This document shows positions 26,704 to 36,530 of a stretch of DNA of 64,000 nucleotides, one piece after another; the first letter of the stretch is position 1; the number at the start of each line of letters is the position of its first letter. The translations under genes and the position numbers were made by a program. This stretch comes from an uncultured Lachnospiraceae bacterium (GTDB taxonomy: Bacteria; Bacillota; Clostridia; Lachnospirales; Lachnospiraceae): NCBI GenBank assembly GCA_905203555.1, contig CAJKWK010000007.1, forward strand, positions 1 through 64,000. The letters are read 5' to 3'. The notes under the pieces are model-generated. The model saw only the letters and a list, made by a program, of their open reading frames with translations, was not told the origin of the DNA and searched no databases.

Positions 26704-28305
26704 TTACTCTACATTCTCCACTGCCGCCCGTTCAATCGGAAGACCTGCTGTATACAATTCCATAAATTTCTCAAATCCATCTACGTCAGAAACAACCGGT
26801 TCCATCCGTTCACCTTCTTCTCCGCCAAAAACTTTCTGTGCCAAATAATCTGTCAGACTCTCTCCTTCGCCCTTATGTGTCATATAAGAAGCAAGCAGTG
26901 CAATTCCCCAGGCTCCGCCTTCTCCTGCTGTTTCCATAACATAAACCGGCGTATTGATCGCTGCTGCCAGAATTCTCTGACCTACACCTTTTGTCTTAAA
27001 CAATCCGCCATGACCAAGCATCTTATCCAACTCTACATGCTCCTGCTTAATCAGAATATCCATTCCCGTTTTCAACGCACCTAAAGAAGTACACAAATGC
27101 ACTCTCATAAAGTTAGCCAATGTAAATTTACTGTCCGGTTTTCGAACAAACAGAGGACGGCCTGCCTCAAAACCTGTAATATGTTCTCCGGAAAAATAGT
27201 TATATGCCAAAAGTCCGCCGCAGTCTGCGTCTCCTTCCAATGCCTTGTTATACAATGTTCCAAACAATGTATTCATATCCACTTCATGTCCAAATGCCTC
27301 CAGACATTCTTTGAAAAGACCAACCCATGCATTCAAGTCAGAAGTACAGTTATTACAATGCACCATTGCAACCGGATCTCCTGCCGGCGTTGTTACCATA
27401 TCTATTTCCTCATAAGGCTTTGTCAACGGTTTTTCCAGTACCGCCATTGCAAACACACTGGTTCCGGCTGATACATTTCCTGTACGAACTGCCACACTAT
27501 TCGTTGCGGTCATTCCGGTCCCTGCGTCACCTTCCGGCGGACACATTGGAACACCTGCCTCCAGATCTCCTGCCGGATCCAATAATTTCGCGCCTGACTC
27601 TGTCAATGCACCGCCATTGTCTCCAGCCACCAGCACTTTTGGAAGAATCTCTTCTATCTTCCAGGAAAATCCTTTTTCAGCGATCAATTCATCGAACTGT
27701 GTCAACATTTTACCATCCCATGTATGGTTTGCAGAGTCAATCGGGAACATACCTGCTGCCTCTCCGATTCCCATAACCTTCTCTCCGGTCAGCTGCCAAT
27801 GAATATATCCTGCCAGAGTCGTAATGAAACGAATCTCCTTAACATGCTCTTCTCCATTTAAAATTGCCTGATATAAATGCGCCACGCTCCAACGCTGCGG
27901 AATATGGAACTGGAATACCTCTGATAATTTTTCAGAAGCTGGTTCTGTAATCGTATTTCTCCATGTACGGAACTCTGCCAACTGCTTACCCTCTCCATCA
28001 AAAGGCAGATATCCATGCATCATTCCACTAAATCCAATGGCACCTAATTTCGTTACTGTAAGATCGTATTTTGCTTTTACATCTTTCTTCATCTCTGCAT
28101 AACAATCCTGCAGGCCATTCCGGATATCCTCCATAGAATACGTCCAAACATTATCTATCAGACGATTCTCCCAATCATGACTTCCTGAAGCGATAGTCTG
28201 ATACTCCTCATCGATCAATACAGCCTTAATTCTTGTAGAACCAAACTCGATTCCCAAAACAGCCTGACCACTCTCAATACAGTGAATTGCTTTTTCCTTA
28301 TTCAT
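26704..28305 (-). CDS. araB: ribulokinase
   Basis: FGGY-family kinase that phosphorylates L-ribulose. The N-terminal ATPase motif IEFGSTRIKAVLID is visible, with GFSGMMHGYLPFD, GDAGTGMTATNSVA and GEGGAWGIALLASY further on. 533 residues fits the family. First gene of araBDA, divergent from the AraC regulator. AAGGAG precedes the ATG. Confidence 0.95.
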   Translation of the reverse strand: MNKEKAIHCIESGQAVLGIEFGSTRIKAVLIDEEYQTIASGSHDWENRLIDNVWTYSMEDIRNGLQDCYAEMKKDVKAKYDLTVTKLGAIGFSGMMHGYLPFDGEGKQLAEFRTWRNTITEPASEKLSEVFQFHIPQRWSVAHLYQAILNGEEHVKEIRFITTLAGYIHWQLTGEKVMGIGEAAGMFPIDSANHTWDGKMLTQFDELIAEKGFSWKIEEILPKVLVAGDNGGALTESGAKLLDPAGDLEAGVPMCPPEGDAGTGMTATNSVAVRTGNVSAGTSVFAMAVLEKPLTKPYEEIDMVTTPAGDPVAMVHCNNCTSDLNAWVGLFKECLEAFGHEVDMNTLFGTLYNKALEGDADCGGLLAYNYFSGEHITGFEAGRPLFVRKPDSKFTLANFMRVHLCTSLGALKTGMDILIKQEHVELDKMLGHGGLFKTKGVGQRILAAAINTPVYVMETAGEGGAWGIALLASYMTHKGEGESLTDYLAQKVFGGEEGERMEPVVSDVDGFEKFMELYTAGLPIERAAVENVE

Positions 28306-28476
28306 ACTAAAAAACTCCTTCCTTTTTACTTCTTTTCGCTCTTCATTTCTACCTCAAAGTATAGCCCAAATCAATGCATTATGAAAGAACTATCTTATCC
28401 TATTCTAGACATTTATTAACCTAAGTTGTAAAATAAATATAAATATATCACTCTTTTTCGGAAAGGAGTTATTACA
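28306..28476. promoter_or_regulatory. divergent araB/araC control region
   Basis: On the minus strand TATACT (28363-28358) follows a poor -35 at 17 bases, suggesting an activator-dependent araBDA promoter. On the plus strand TAGACA (28406-28411), 17 bases, TAAAAT (28429-28434) reads toward the regulator. Operator repeats could not be assigned. Confidence 0.55.
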
Positions 28477-29343
28477 ATGCTCGCAAATTTTGAAAAAAGG
28501 AATTACAAAGGCAAAGAACAGGTCTGGGCAGGACGTTATCGCCATCTGCAAAATCTTCCTCACTGGCACCTGGAGTGTGAATTGATCTACGTGGAAACCG
28601 GAACCATCACCGTCTCCCACAACCACCAGAACTACCAGCTAACAGAAGGAGACGCTATCTTTCTGGACAGTGGTGAAATCCACTATATCAAAAGCGAGGA
28701 ACACAGTATTGTTGCTATTTTGATGTTCCATCCGGCACTGATTCATGATTTGCTATCGCAGTATAAGTTATCCACTGCCCAGCTGAAACACCCCTATCCA
28801 ATTTTATCGTTCCATCACCAGATTCAGACAGAACTTGCCGAACAAAAACCTTTTTATGAACTTCAGATCCGTCAGTCTGTGATTGCCTTGATGATTCAGA
28901 TTTTTCGCGGTGAAACCTGCACTCCGAGACAGATTGACAATGAACATTCTTCCATTGCAAACTACAAACATCTATTGGAAGAAATCGATAAAAAATACAG
29001 CTACATCACCTTTTCTGATGCAGCTGCATATATGGGGTTCTCAGAACCATATTTTTCGAAATTTTTCCGGAAAATATCCGGAATGACATTTTCCCAATAT
29101 TTGAATACGGTACGTCTGGAAAAAGCAATTGACCTCCTCAATCAAAATCAGGAACACCTGTCTATGACAGAAATCGCATCCCGGTGCGGTTTTGATACCA
29201 TTCGACACTTCAATCGAATCTTCAAAGACATCACCGGCATGTCTCCGCGGGAACTTCCTCCGGACTATGTGTTGGAAATCCAGCCGATCCGTACCATCGA
29301 AGCCGCCTTTGATCCAACGCTCAAAAGTTCCGAATTACTTTAG
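28477..29343 (+). CDS. AraC-family transcriptional regulator
   Basis: Encodes 288 residues. The N-terminal cupin sugar-sensing domain (about 20-110) has the HWHLECELIYVETG metal-cupin start. Two helix-turn-helix motifs (about 185-285) include GFSEPYFSKFFRKISGMTF and CGFDTIRHFNRIFKDITG. Divergent from araBDA, so it is probably their L-arabinose-responsive regulator. Its stop codon overlaps the convergent symporter gene's stop, with no terminator between. Confidence 0.9.
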   Translation: MLANFEKRNYKGKEQVWAGRYRHLQNLPHWHLECELIYVETGTITVSHNHQNYQLTEGDAIFLDSGEIHYIKSEEHSIVAILMFHPALIHDLLSQYKLSTAQLKHPYPILSFHHQIQTELAEQKPFYELQIRQSVIALMIQIFRGETCTPRQIDNEHSSIANYKHLLEEIDKKYSYITFSDAAAYMGFSEPYFSKFFRKISGMTFSQYLNTVRLEKAIDLLNQNQEHLSMTEIASRCGFDTIRHFNRIFKDITGMSPRELPPDYVLEIQPIRTIEAAFDPTLKSSELL

Positions 29344-30536
29344 AAACGAATGGTCTGAATCTCTTTCTTCTCAATCTTGTGCTTTTTCACATATCCGGTA
29401 AGTATCATCGTAAGAGCGCCGTCTCCGGTTACATTACATGCAGTACCAAAGCTGTCCTGCAAAGCAAAGATCGTCAACATCAGAGCAGTTCCAGTTTCAT
29501 CAAATCCAAGCACACCGGTAATCAGACCAAGAGATGCCATCACAGTACCTCCCGGAACTCCCGGCGCTCCAATTGCAAACACACCCAGAAGTACGCAGAA
29601 CAGTACCATGGTACCCAATGACGGAAGTGTTCCGTACAAAATCTTAGAAACAGTCATGACAAAGAATACTTCTGTCAGCACCGAACCGCACAAATGAATA
29701 TTTGCAAACAGCGGAATTCCAAAGTCAACCATATCATCCCGCAGAGTCGGTTCTGATTTCTTTGCACAACGAAGTGCAACTGCAAGCGTTGCTGCTGAAG
29801 ACATAGTTCCTACCGCTGTAATATATGCAGGTCCATAATTTTTAATTACATTGAGCGGATTGCTGCCCGAATATGCACCTCCAAGAGCATACAGAACTGT
29901 AAGCCAGATAAAATGCCCAACCATAACAATCAACACAACCTTCAAAAATACCGGAAGTTGTTTGGTAATGGTTCCCTCATAAGAAAGTCCGCAGAATGTC
30001 AATGCTATAAATACAGGAAGCACCGGAATCACCACGCGTTTCACAATCTCCAGTACGATATCTTGAAACTCATCCAGTATATTTGTAATCGTATGCGCCT
30101 TCGTCCAAGTTGCCGCCAGTCCGACCAGTACAGAAAAAACAAGCGCACTCATCACAGACATGATCTGAGGAATATCCAGTTGGAATACTACGTCCGGCAG
30201 TTTTTTCAGGCCTTCTACCTCTGTAACAATGGACAGATGCGGAATCAGCCCATAACCGGCTGCCATAGAACCAAGAGCAGCCGCAATCGAGGACAAATAG
30301 GCGATGCTGACTGCCACTCCCAGAATCCTGGATGCATTATTTCCCAATTTCGTAATAGACGGTGCTATAAATCCAATAATAATCAGCGGCACACAGAAAT
30401 TGATCAATTGTCCAAGTACATACTTAAATGTAACTACAACATTCATAACTGCTGTATTAGCCACCAGTCCTGCCAAAATACCCACAACCACACCAAGCAA
30501 TAGTCGAAATGGCAGACTCTTCCATAGTTTTTTCAT
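29340..30536 (-). CDS. dicarboxylate/amino acid:cation symporter (DAACS/SDF family)
   Basis: Encodes 398 residues of the glutamate-transporter fold. Visible are the serine-rich hairpin TMSSAATLAVAL and the C-terminal DSFGTACNVTGDGALT, equivalent to the substrate-binding NVxGD region. It imports an acidic amino acid or dicarboxylate with Na+ or H+; specificity is not readable. Own ribosome binding site; separated from the sugar-acid operon by a terminator at 30674-30703, though it lies directly downstream of it. Confidence 0.92.
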   Translation of the reverse strand: MKKLWKSLPFRLLLGVVVGILAGLVANTAVMNVVVTFKYVLGQLINFCVPLIIIGFIAPSITKLGNNASRILGVAVSIAYLSSIAAALGSMAAGYGLIPHLSIVTEVEGLKKLPDVVFQLDIPQIMSVMSALVFSVLVGLAATWTKAHTITNILDEFQDIVLEIVKRVVIPVLPVFIALTFCGLSYEGTITKQLPVFLKVVLIVMVGHFIWLTVLYALGGAYSGSNPLNVIKNYGPAYITAVGTMSSAATLAVALRCAKKSEPTLRDDMVDFGIPLFANIHLCGSVLTEVFFVMTVSKILYGTLPSLGTMVLFCVLLGVFAIGAPGVPGGTVMASLGLITGVLGFDETGTALMLTIFALQDSFGTACNVTGDGALTMILTGYVKKHKIEKKEIQTIRF

Positions 30537-30673
30537 AGTATAAACCTCACTTCCTTTTTTCTCTACTTCTAATTATATGTTCCCTATTATAACAGATTTC
30601 TTATTTCTTTCCAGTTTTTTTACAAGGCTTTGTCCACTCTTTCTTATAACTCAATCCATTTTTCCTACAAAAA

Positions 30674-30703
30674 TGACCGCACAACAGATGCGGTCACTTT
30701 TTT
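30674..30703 (-). terminator. terminator of the dlgD-yiaL-like operon
   Basis: TGACCGCA / TGCGGTCA, 8-bp perfect stem with 7-base loop. The minus strand continues TTTTTG, and the plus strand has six T. Confidence 0.8.
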
Positions 30704-30714
30704 CACATATTTTT

Positions 30715-31173
30715 TTATACTCTTACCTTTACCACAATTTTTTTAACCTGACAAGCTCCGTTCTTTGTCATTCGTCGCGGTGCATGTCCATCTTCCGGCG
30801 GTACGATTGCAAAATCTCCGGCTTTCAATACGACACAGCCGGCCTCCTGTGGTTCTTCATAAAAGATCAAATCTCGTTCTTCATCATATTCCATAGAAGG
30901 CGTCAGAAGTTCCACTTCCTCATATCCAAAACACTCTTCTCCTTCTGCCACATACTGTACATCAAAATAAGCTCGATGACTTTCAAACGGACATTCTTCG
31001 GGAGTCATCGTTTGATAACTCTGTACATTTGCAAAAACCTCTTCTCCATCAATGGGAATATTCCCCAATGGAAGTGCAGCCAAATCCGTCTCGCGCAAAA
31101 AAGCAAATGCTTTTTTGAACTTCTCGCTGAGATAATCATATTTTTCCGCTAATTGAATCTTTGTCGTCAGCAT
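30715..31173 (-). CDS. YhcH/YjgK/YiaL-family cupin protein
   Basis: Encodes 152 residues from ATG 31173, chosen because AAGGAG lies 8 bases upstream. The HRAYFDVQYVAEG and PPEDGHAPRR stretches carry the metal-binding residues of this cupin family, whose members (YiaL, NanQ-type) act as sugar anomerases or isomerases. In Escherichia coli yiaL sits next to the diketogulonate reductase gene yiaK; here a YiaK-like gene is in the same operon. It overlaps the end of the upstream HExxH gene by 38 bases. Confidence 0.88.
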   Translation of the reverse strand: MLTTKIQLAEKYDYLSEKFKKAFAFLRETDLAALPLGNIPIDGEEVFANVQSYQTMTPEECPFESHRAYFDVQYVAEGEECFGYEEVELLTPSMEYDEERDLIFYEEPQEAGCVVLKAGDFAIVPPEDGHAPRRMTKNGACQVKKIVVKVRV

Positions 31174-31915
31174 CTCCAACTCTCCTTGCTGTTATATTTT
31201 GTATTTCATCATATAATCCCCAGGCTGTATTCTGATCATATACATACACCAGAAGTACATCCAGCATATACGGAGATACTGTCAGTCCCAGCAGCTCAGC
31301 AGCAAATGCCATTGCCGCAATCTCGGACAAACATACGATTGCAGAACGATTTGAAAACGGTTTTCTCCAAAGTTCCACCTTCTCCGTACGGGTATAAATT
31401 TCCTTTTCGTGAAGTTCCTCTACGGCATGAAACAGCTCATGAGCCAGCAGAATCTTTGTCAGTGTCTCTTTTTCCAAAAGTGCACACCCACATTTTTTCT
31501 GTAACTGTGCAGCTTTTTCCACACAATCCATAAAAATCGTAATTTCATCCGGCTGCACATACTGTGCAAATAAAACCACACCGCCTCCTGTCGGTACATT
31601 CGGCGTTTTTATGTGCAATCCCATCTGCCTTGCCAAAAGATGAGGATCTCTCGTACAATATACATTTGCAATACGCTCTGCCCACTGACATCCGCATGCA
31701 TTTGCCTTTCTGATATATTCGCTCTTTTGCTCCTCTGTAAATTTTCCTTCCAGAGGTTCTCTGGCAAATGCATATCTCCCCCATACTTCTTCCGGCACCT
31801 GCTCTAAAGTCTGTACCATCTCCTCCAACGGCACTTCCCGATATTTCGGTCGTACATCGGGAGTGCCATGTCCGGATAAGGCATCCAGTAAACGATTTCT
31901 TTTCTTCTTTTCCAT
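31136..31915 (-). CDS. HExxH-motif protein of unknown function
   Basis: Encodes 259 residues from ATG 31915, with GGGAG 8 bases upstream. The middle carries LLAHELFHAVEE, a zinc-metallopeptidase-like HExxH with a further His or Glu nearby. A following alanine-rich helix contains a Glu (SEIAAMAFAAELLG) that could be the third ligand. No signal peptide or membrane segment, so it is cytosolic. I recognise no family. Placed between the hydantoinase-like gene and the YiaL gene, with a 38-base overlap into the latter, so it belongs to the operon. Confidence 0.75.
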   Translation of the reverse strand: MEKKKRNRLLDALSGHGTPDVRPKYREVPLEEMVQTLEQVPEEVWGRYAFAREPLEGKFTEEQKSEYIRKANACGCQWAERIANVYCTRDPHLLARQMGLHIKTPNVPTGGGVVLFAQYVQPDEITIFMDCVEKAAQLQKKCGCALLEKETLTKILLAHELFHAVEELHEKEIYTRTEKVELWRKPFSNRSAIVCLSEIAAMAFAAELLGLTVSPYMLDVLLVYVYDQNTAWGLYDEIQNITARRVGDADDKDSISGKI

Positions 31916-31948
31916 AAACAGCACTCCCTTCTATCCTGCTTTCTATAA

Positions 31949-34075
31949 TTACAGGCTGTTTTTTGCTCCTACAATAATCACTTCATCTGCCGGATTGATC
32001 ATCTGCATTTCCACTTCCATCAGCATCATAATCTTGTCCAGATCAACGGATCCCGAGAAATCCATCACACGTGCTCCGGCACAGATGTAATAATCCGGTC
32101 TTAAAATAGCATCCTGCTGATAGATTGCCAGTTCTTCCCACATCTGAGATACTACGTTTCGATAACTTCCTGCCTTGGTAAGAATTGCCTTTCCATCGTT
32201 TCTCTGTACTTTGATAAAGCCTTTCTTATCCAGAATACGCACCGGATGTTTTCCTTTTCTGTCTGTACCAAATACATAGAAATTCTTTGTCGCACACTCT
32301 TCTGTAATCGCTGACGGTTCTTCTTTCAAATCTTCTGCCGCCAACTGACGAGCCTCCTCTGCTGTACACTCCTTCAGCAGATCCGTTGTCTTCACCTCTG
32401 TCGATCCCAATGCAATGGCTGTCAATTTGGAAGTCTGCGGATCGATTTCAATATGTACATCTACGCTGTCTGCCGCTGCTCCACTTTCCACTGCTTTATC
32501 AATTGCCTCCGCTTTGATGGAACGGATATCCTCCGGTGTCGGATTGGGAACTACTCGTTCTACCACATCACGTACCATCGCCAATGCCACACCAATTGAA
32601 GAAATTACTTCGGCATTATCCGGGATTGAATAGCGAAGTCCCATCTTATCCGAACAGAATCCAATCAGCGCCGCAGCTCCTCCGCCAACACCGACCAAAC
32701 TGATCTGATCTTTTTCCAGACGGTATTTCTCTGCCAGCTCCATGATGATCGGTTCAATTTTTTCATACGCTCTTGTCAAAATCTGTGTCGCTACTTCCTC
32801 AACCGTTTTTCCCATATAATCAGCCAAAGGCTGCATTGCCTTACGCGCTGCATTTGCATTTCCGTATGCAAAATATTCCGGTTTGATCAATCCTAATACA
32901 TTGGCTGCACATGTATTGGTAATTGTAATCCGTTTTCCGTTTTTCAGCTCAATTGCTACATAGTCGGCAGGATCTCCTTCTTTTGGACTAAAGAAGACAA
33001 CCTTCGGCTCTACGATTTCCTCTTCCGGAGTAAATACTGCATAATCCATACCTGCGATATGTGCGGAACGCGGTCCTACATCTTTCACTCCGCTCTTATC
33101 TGCACGCACCATACTTCCTCCTGCAACACCCAGAACCCGTACGTCCAGACTGCTGATATAAGTACGGTGACCGCCTACATTTGAATAGTCAATGGCAGGA
33201 CGTCCGTCTTTGATAACACCGATATTTGTCGTAGTTCCACCCACTTCAAAATAAACGCCATTGGATGCACGCAGATACATCAAACTTCCCATAACAGAAG
33301 CTGCAGGACCGGATAACATCGTCAAAACCGGACGTTTCTTCATCTCACTGATTTCCATAACTCCGCCGTCACCACGCATGATCATAAGCGGCACTTCTAC
33401 TCCTGCACTCTTAACACTCTGCTCTGTAGAATTTGCTGTATTCAACATCTTCGGTAAAATCGACGCGTTGATCGCAGCCGTACGTGTTCGTCTTGTCAAT
33501 CCATACAGCTTTGTGATTTCACTGGCTGCAGTTGCCTCCAGCCCCATATCTTTCGCAATCTTACAGATACCGGTTTCATTTTCCATATCATCCACACCAT
33601 AAGATTCACTGGCAACAATTACCTGTGCACCCTCACTCACCAGAGATTTGATCGTATCTGTCACCAACTGATCCGACAGATTTTCATCACAGATAAATCG
33701 GTTTTTCAGACGAATAAAGCGTCCGGAGCCCAAATTGATATCCTTCATATTTGTCTGTGCTTTTGCAATCCATCCGCCTACGCCCTTTGGTCCCACACCT
33801 ACTACACCAACATTGGCAACGTCGCCTTCAATCAATGCGTTGGTTGCCTGTGTTGTTGAATGTGCAACGAAAATGACATCTTTTGGATCTATATTATTTT
33901 CTTTTAAACAGTTCTGAAAGGCCTGAACAACTCCTGCTGCAACGCCTGCCTTATCATCATGTGTTGTTTTTACGGAAGATTTTCCGATAATTTCATGTGT
34001 GGCATTGTCAATGGCTACTGCTTTCGTATGTGTTCCGCCAACGTCAATTCCCATACGTACTTTTCTATCACTCAT
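31949..34075 (-). CDS. hydantoinase/oxoprolinase-family protein
   Basis: Encodes 708 residues with an actin/ASKHA ATPase fold. The N-terminal GIDVGGTHTKAVA and VAHSTTQATNALIEGDV match HyuA_N; FEVGGTTTNIGV and SLVGVGGGAAALIGF are later phosphate-binding elements. Relatives use ATP to open hydantoins or 5-oxoproline, or carboxylate acetone or acetophenone. There is no HyuB partner gene, so a classical hydantoinase is unlikely. The substrate here is unknown and possibly linked to sugar-acid catabolism. AAGGAGG lies before the ATG, 13 bases after the transporter. Confidence 0.85.
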   Translation of the reverse strand: MSDRKVRMGIDVGGTHTKAVAIDNATHEIIGKSSVKTTHDDKAGVAAGVVQAFQNCLKENNIDPKDVIFVAHSTTQATNALIEGDVANVGVVGVGPKGVGGWIAKAQTNMKDINLGSGRFIRLKNRFICDENLSDQLVTDTIKSLVSEGAQVIVASESYGVDDMENETGICKIAKDMGLEATAASEITKLYGLTRRTRTAAINASILPKMLNTANSTEQSVKSAGVEVPLMIMRGDGGVMEISEMKKRPVLTMLSGPAASVMGSLMYLRASNGVYFEVGGTTTNIGVIKDGRPAIDYSNVGGHRTYISSLDVRVLGVAGGSMVRADKSGVKDVGPRSAHIAGMDYAVFTPEEEIVEPKVVFFSPKEGDPADYVAIELKNGKRITITNTCAANVLGLIKPEYFAYGNANAARKAMQPLADYMGKTVEEVATQILTRAYEKIEPIIMELAEKYRLEKDQISLVGVGGGAAALIGFCSDKMGLRYSIPDNAEVISSIGVALAMVRDVVERVVPNPTPEDIRSIKAEAIDKAVESGAAADSVDVHIEIDPQTSKLTAIALGSTEVKTTDLLKECTAEEARQLAAEDLKEEPSAITEECATKNFYVFGTDRKGKHPVRILDKKGFIKVQRNDGKAILTKAGSYRNVVSQMWEELAIYQQDAILRPDYYICAGARVMDFSGSVDLDKIMMLMEVEMQMINPADEVIIVGAKNSL

Positions 34076-34088
34076 TTGAAATTCCTCC

Positions 34089-35441
34089 TTAACCGAACAT
34101 TATGTAAGTGATTGCCTGCATGATGATACATACGCCCCATGCAACCGGCAGTGTCTTTTTCAGATGTTCTCTGGTAGATACCTTTGCATAACTTACACCC
34201 CATGCAATCCAGCTCTGTGTCATACAGATAGAAACATTCATTGTAATTGACGGAATTACCATCAATGCAAATAAATACGGAGTGGAAAATCCGATTCCTT
34301 TTAAAATTCCCAAGGTTGCGGCTCCACATCCAAACAAGGTCAGCGGGCCTCGGAACAGTCCCAGAGGCGCCAGCAAAGCAAATGCAATACTGATTACCAA
34401 TGTATTGTTTGGAATGATATTTCCAAGCAATGCATTAAAATACGGAACACATAACTCTGCCGCCTTGTTGAACATCGGAATCATCAAAAGAAATCCTACA
34501 AGCGGAGCTGTATCTACAACACCATCATAAAAATCCTTGTTCAACACTCTGCATGCGCCGCGGAAAGACTTCAGTTTTCCACAGACAAAGAGTGCATAAA
34601 AACTACCAATGGTAAATCCCAGAATAATCGGTACATTAAACACCACCAGAAGTACAACCGGAAGAATCGGTGCAATCAGTGCAATTGTCGGTACATATCC
34701 CGGTCGTGCTTTTCTCGCTGCGGAAGCGCTCCATGCATGTACTGTTTTTTTCTTTCTCAAAGATACAATACACATAACAATTACCATAAGCAGCTGCACT
34801 GCAACTCCGATTCCAGCCCAGCGAAGACGAGCCGGATCGTCATAAGTGATCAGCTGTTTTCCGTCTTCTCCAAGGAAGAATGCCAGAAACTGTCCGGTCA
34901 GCACCGGGTTCAAGTACATGCCTGCACCAACGCTCATCATAAAAGAACCAATCGCCAAGGTCTTTGGAATTCCGATACTCATCAGAATCGGCAGAATAAT
35001 CACACCGATCGCAACGACAGCTCCGGCTCCAAACAATGTAGAAAAGATTGCAGTTGTTACAGTAGACAACAAAACACAGATGATTACCGGTTTATCTCCA
35101 CCAAGCTCTACTGCTTTCCGGATCAATGCATCCGCAATCCCCGTCTGCAATAAAACTCGACCGAACCAAGCACCAAATACAACATTGACCAAAACGCTTC
35201 CCCAGCCTTCCGGACCGGACTGGAAAACTTTCGTAATCGCGTCCACAACGCTGATATCCGTAACGCCCGGATATGCGGCAATAAATTCCGGATTGGTTGC
35301 AAATGTATTTCCGATCAATGGAAGTACTGTCCAGACAATCCCCATGATCAACATGCCCATCATCAGATTTCCGCCGCGAACAGCATAGATTGCAAGTCCG
35401 GCAAATGAGATAAGCAATAGAATTCCTATAATATATTCCAT
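34089..35441 (-). CDS. ion-transporter-superfamily anion/organic acid permease
   Basis: Encodes 450 residues with about 11-12 membrane helices. The paired hairpin regions TLFGAGAVVAIGVIILPILM and GLFRGPLTLFGCGAATLG resemble GntP/CitM/DcuC-type carriers of the IT superfamily. It probably imports the acid that the operon degrades. Between dlgD-like and hydantoinase-like genes with good ribosome binding sites. The family is inferred from topology and repeat layout, not from a diagnostic motif. Confidence 0.75.
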   Translation of the reverse strand: MEYIIGILLLISFAGLAIYAVRGGNLMMGMLIMGIVWTVLPLIGNTFATNPEFIAAYPGVTDISVVDAITKVFQSGPEGWGSVLVNVVFGAWFGRVLLQTGIADALIRKAVELGGDKPVIICVLLSTVTTAIFSTLFGAGAVVAIGVIILPILMSIGIPKTLAIGSFMMSVGAGMYLNPVLTGQFLAFFLGEDGKQLITYDDPARLRWAGIGVAVQLLMVIVMCIVSLRKKKTVHAWSASAARKARPGYVPTIALIAPILPVVLLVVFNVPIILGFTIGSFYALFVCGKLKSFRGACRVLNKDFYDGVVDTAPLVGFLLMIPMFNKAAELCVPYFNALLGNIIPNNTLVISIAFALLAPLGLFRGPLTLFGCGAATLGILKGIGFSTPYLFALMVIPSITMNVSICMTQSWIAWGVSYAKVSTREHLKKTLPVAWGVCIIMQAITYIMFG

Positions 35442-35480
35442 GATATTTCCTCCTGTCTCTCTGTTTCCATCAGATTTAAC

Positions 35481-36482
35481 TTACATATTTAAAACAGATT
35501 CCCATACTTCCTCGATTACCGGGATTCCCTGTTCTTTATTCTCTTTGATACTCTTTAACTCTAATTCACCCGGATAGAATACTTCTCCACCTTCTGTGAT
35601 CGGCTCAGAAGATTTTACATCTGCCAGAATTTCATCTACGATGGCATCGGTTTCTTCTACCGTATTAAACTTTGTCGGATCGATTGCGATCATAATCTGG
35701 GTCAGTCCGATCTCATCTCCGAATGTTCCGATTTTCTGTACAGAATTTCCATTTGTCAAAACTGTAGCGATCAGATCCAGTACAATAGAAAGTCCACTTC
35801 CCTTCCAGTATCCCATCGGAAGTACCCGCCATGTTTTCTCAATCTCTGCCGGATCTGTTGTAAGCTGTCCTTTTGTGTCATATCCTCCCGGAACCGGAAG
35901 CTGTACACCTCTTAATTTACAATCTTCAATCTTACCATATGAAAATTGAGAAACAGCACAATCAATCATCGCATGTTCACCATTTGAACGCGGCACTGCT
36001 ATAATCAGTGGATTGTTACCAATCTTTCGATTCAATCCGCCCCATGCCGGCATATTCGGCATTGTATTGGACCAGCAGATCCCGATGCAGCCGTTATCCG
36101 CTGCCAGCCATCCATATGTACCGCCGCGCATCCAGTGGTTATTATTTCCCAAAGCCACACAGCCAACTCCATATTCTTTGGCCAGTTCGCAAGCCCGATC
36201 CATTGCCCGTTTTGCATTCAGCGGTCCAAATCCACGATGTCCGTCCCAACGCTCGATTGCTCCCATCTGCATCTCACACGTTGCTCTCGCGGTTGTATCA
36301 ATCTCTCCCTTTTCCAAATAGCTGACTACACGAGGGAAACGATTCAATCCATGTGAAAATACGCCTGCCAGACTGTTCTGGGCAAAAATAACTGCTGCAT
36401 TCTCCGCATCTTCATGAACAAATCCCTTCTTCTCCAATACTCTCGTAAACTCCTGTACCATAACATCATACTGAACTCTCAT
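35481..36482 (-). CDS. Ldh-family NAD(P)H oxidoreductase, 2,3-diketo-L-gulonate reductase-like
   Basis: Encodes 333 residues of the LDH2/MDG (YlbC/YiaK) family, with a fold distinct from Rossmann dehydrogenases. Segments SHGLNRFPR, NNNHWMRGGTYGW, IGICWSNTMPNMP and PMGYWKGSGLSIVLD closely follow E. coli DlgD (YiaK). It would reduce 2,3-diketo-L-gulonate or a related 2-oxo acid. First gene of the operator-controlled operon, so it likely sets the pathway. AAGGAG precedes the ATG. Confidence 0.9.
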   Translation of the reverse strand: MRVQYDVMVQEFTRVLEKKGFVHEDAENAAVIFAQNSLAGVFSHGLNRFPRVVSYLEKGEIDTTARATCEMQMGAIERWDGHRGFGPLNAKRAMDRACELAKEYGVGCVALGNNNHWMRGGTYGWLAADNGCIGICWSNTMPNMPAWGGLNRKIGNNPLIIAVPRSNGEHAMIDCAVSQFSYGKIEDCKLRGVQLPVPGGYDTKGQLTTDPAEIEKTWRVLPMGYWKGSGLSIVLDLIATVLTNGNSVQKIGTFGDEIGLTQIMIAIDPTKFNTVEETDAIVDEILADVKSSEPITEGGEVFYPGELELKSIKENKEQGIPVIEEVWESVLNM

Positions 36483-36530
36483 GATAAACTCCTTTCGATT
36501 CTGACAAATGAAAATTTTTGAAAGTTTGTA

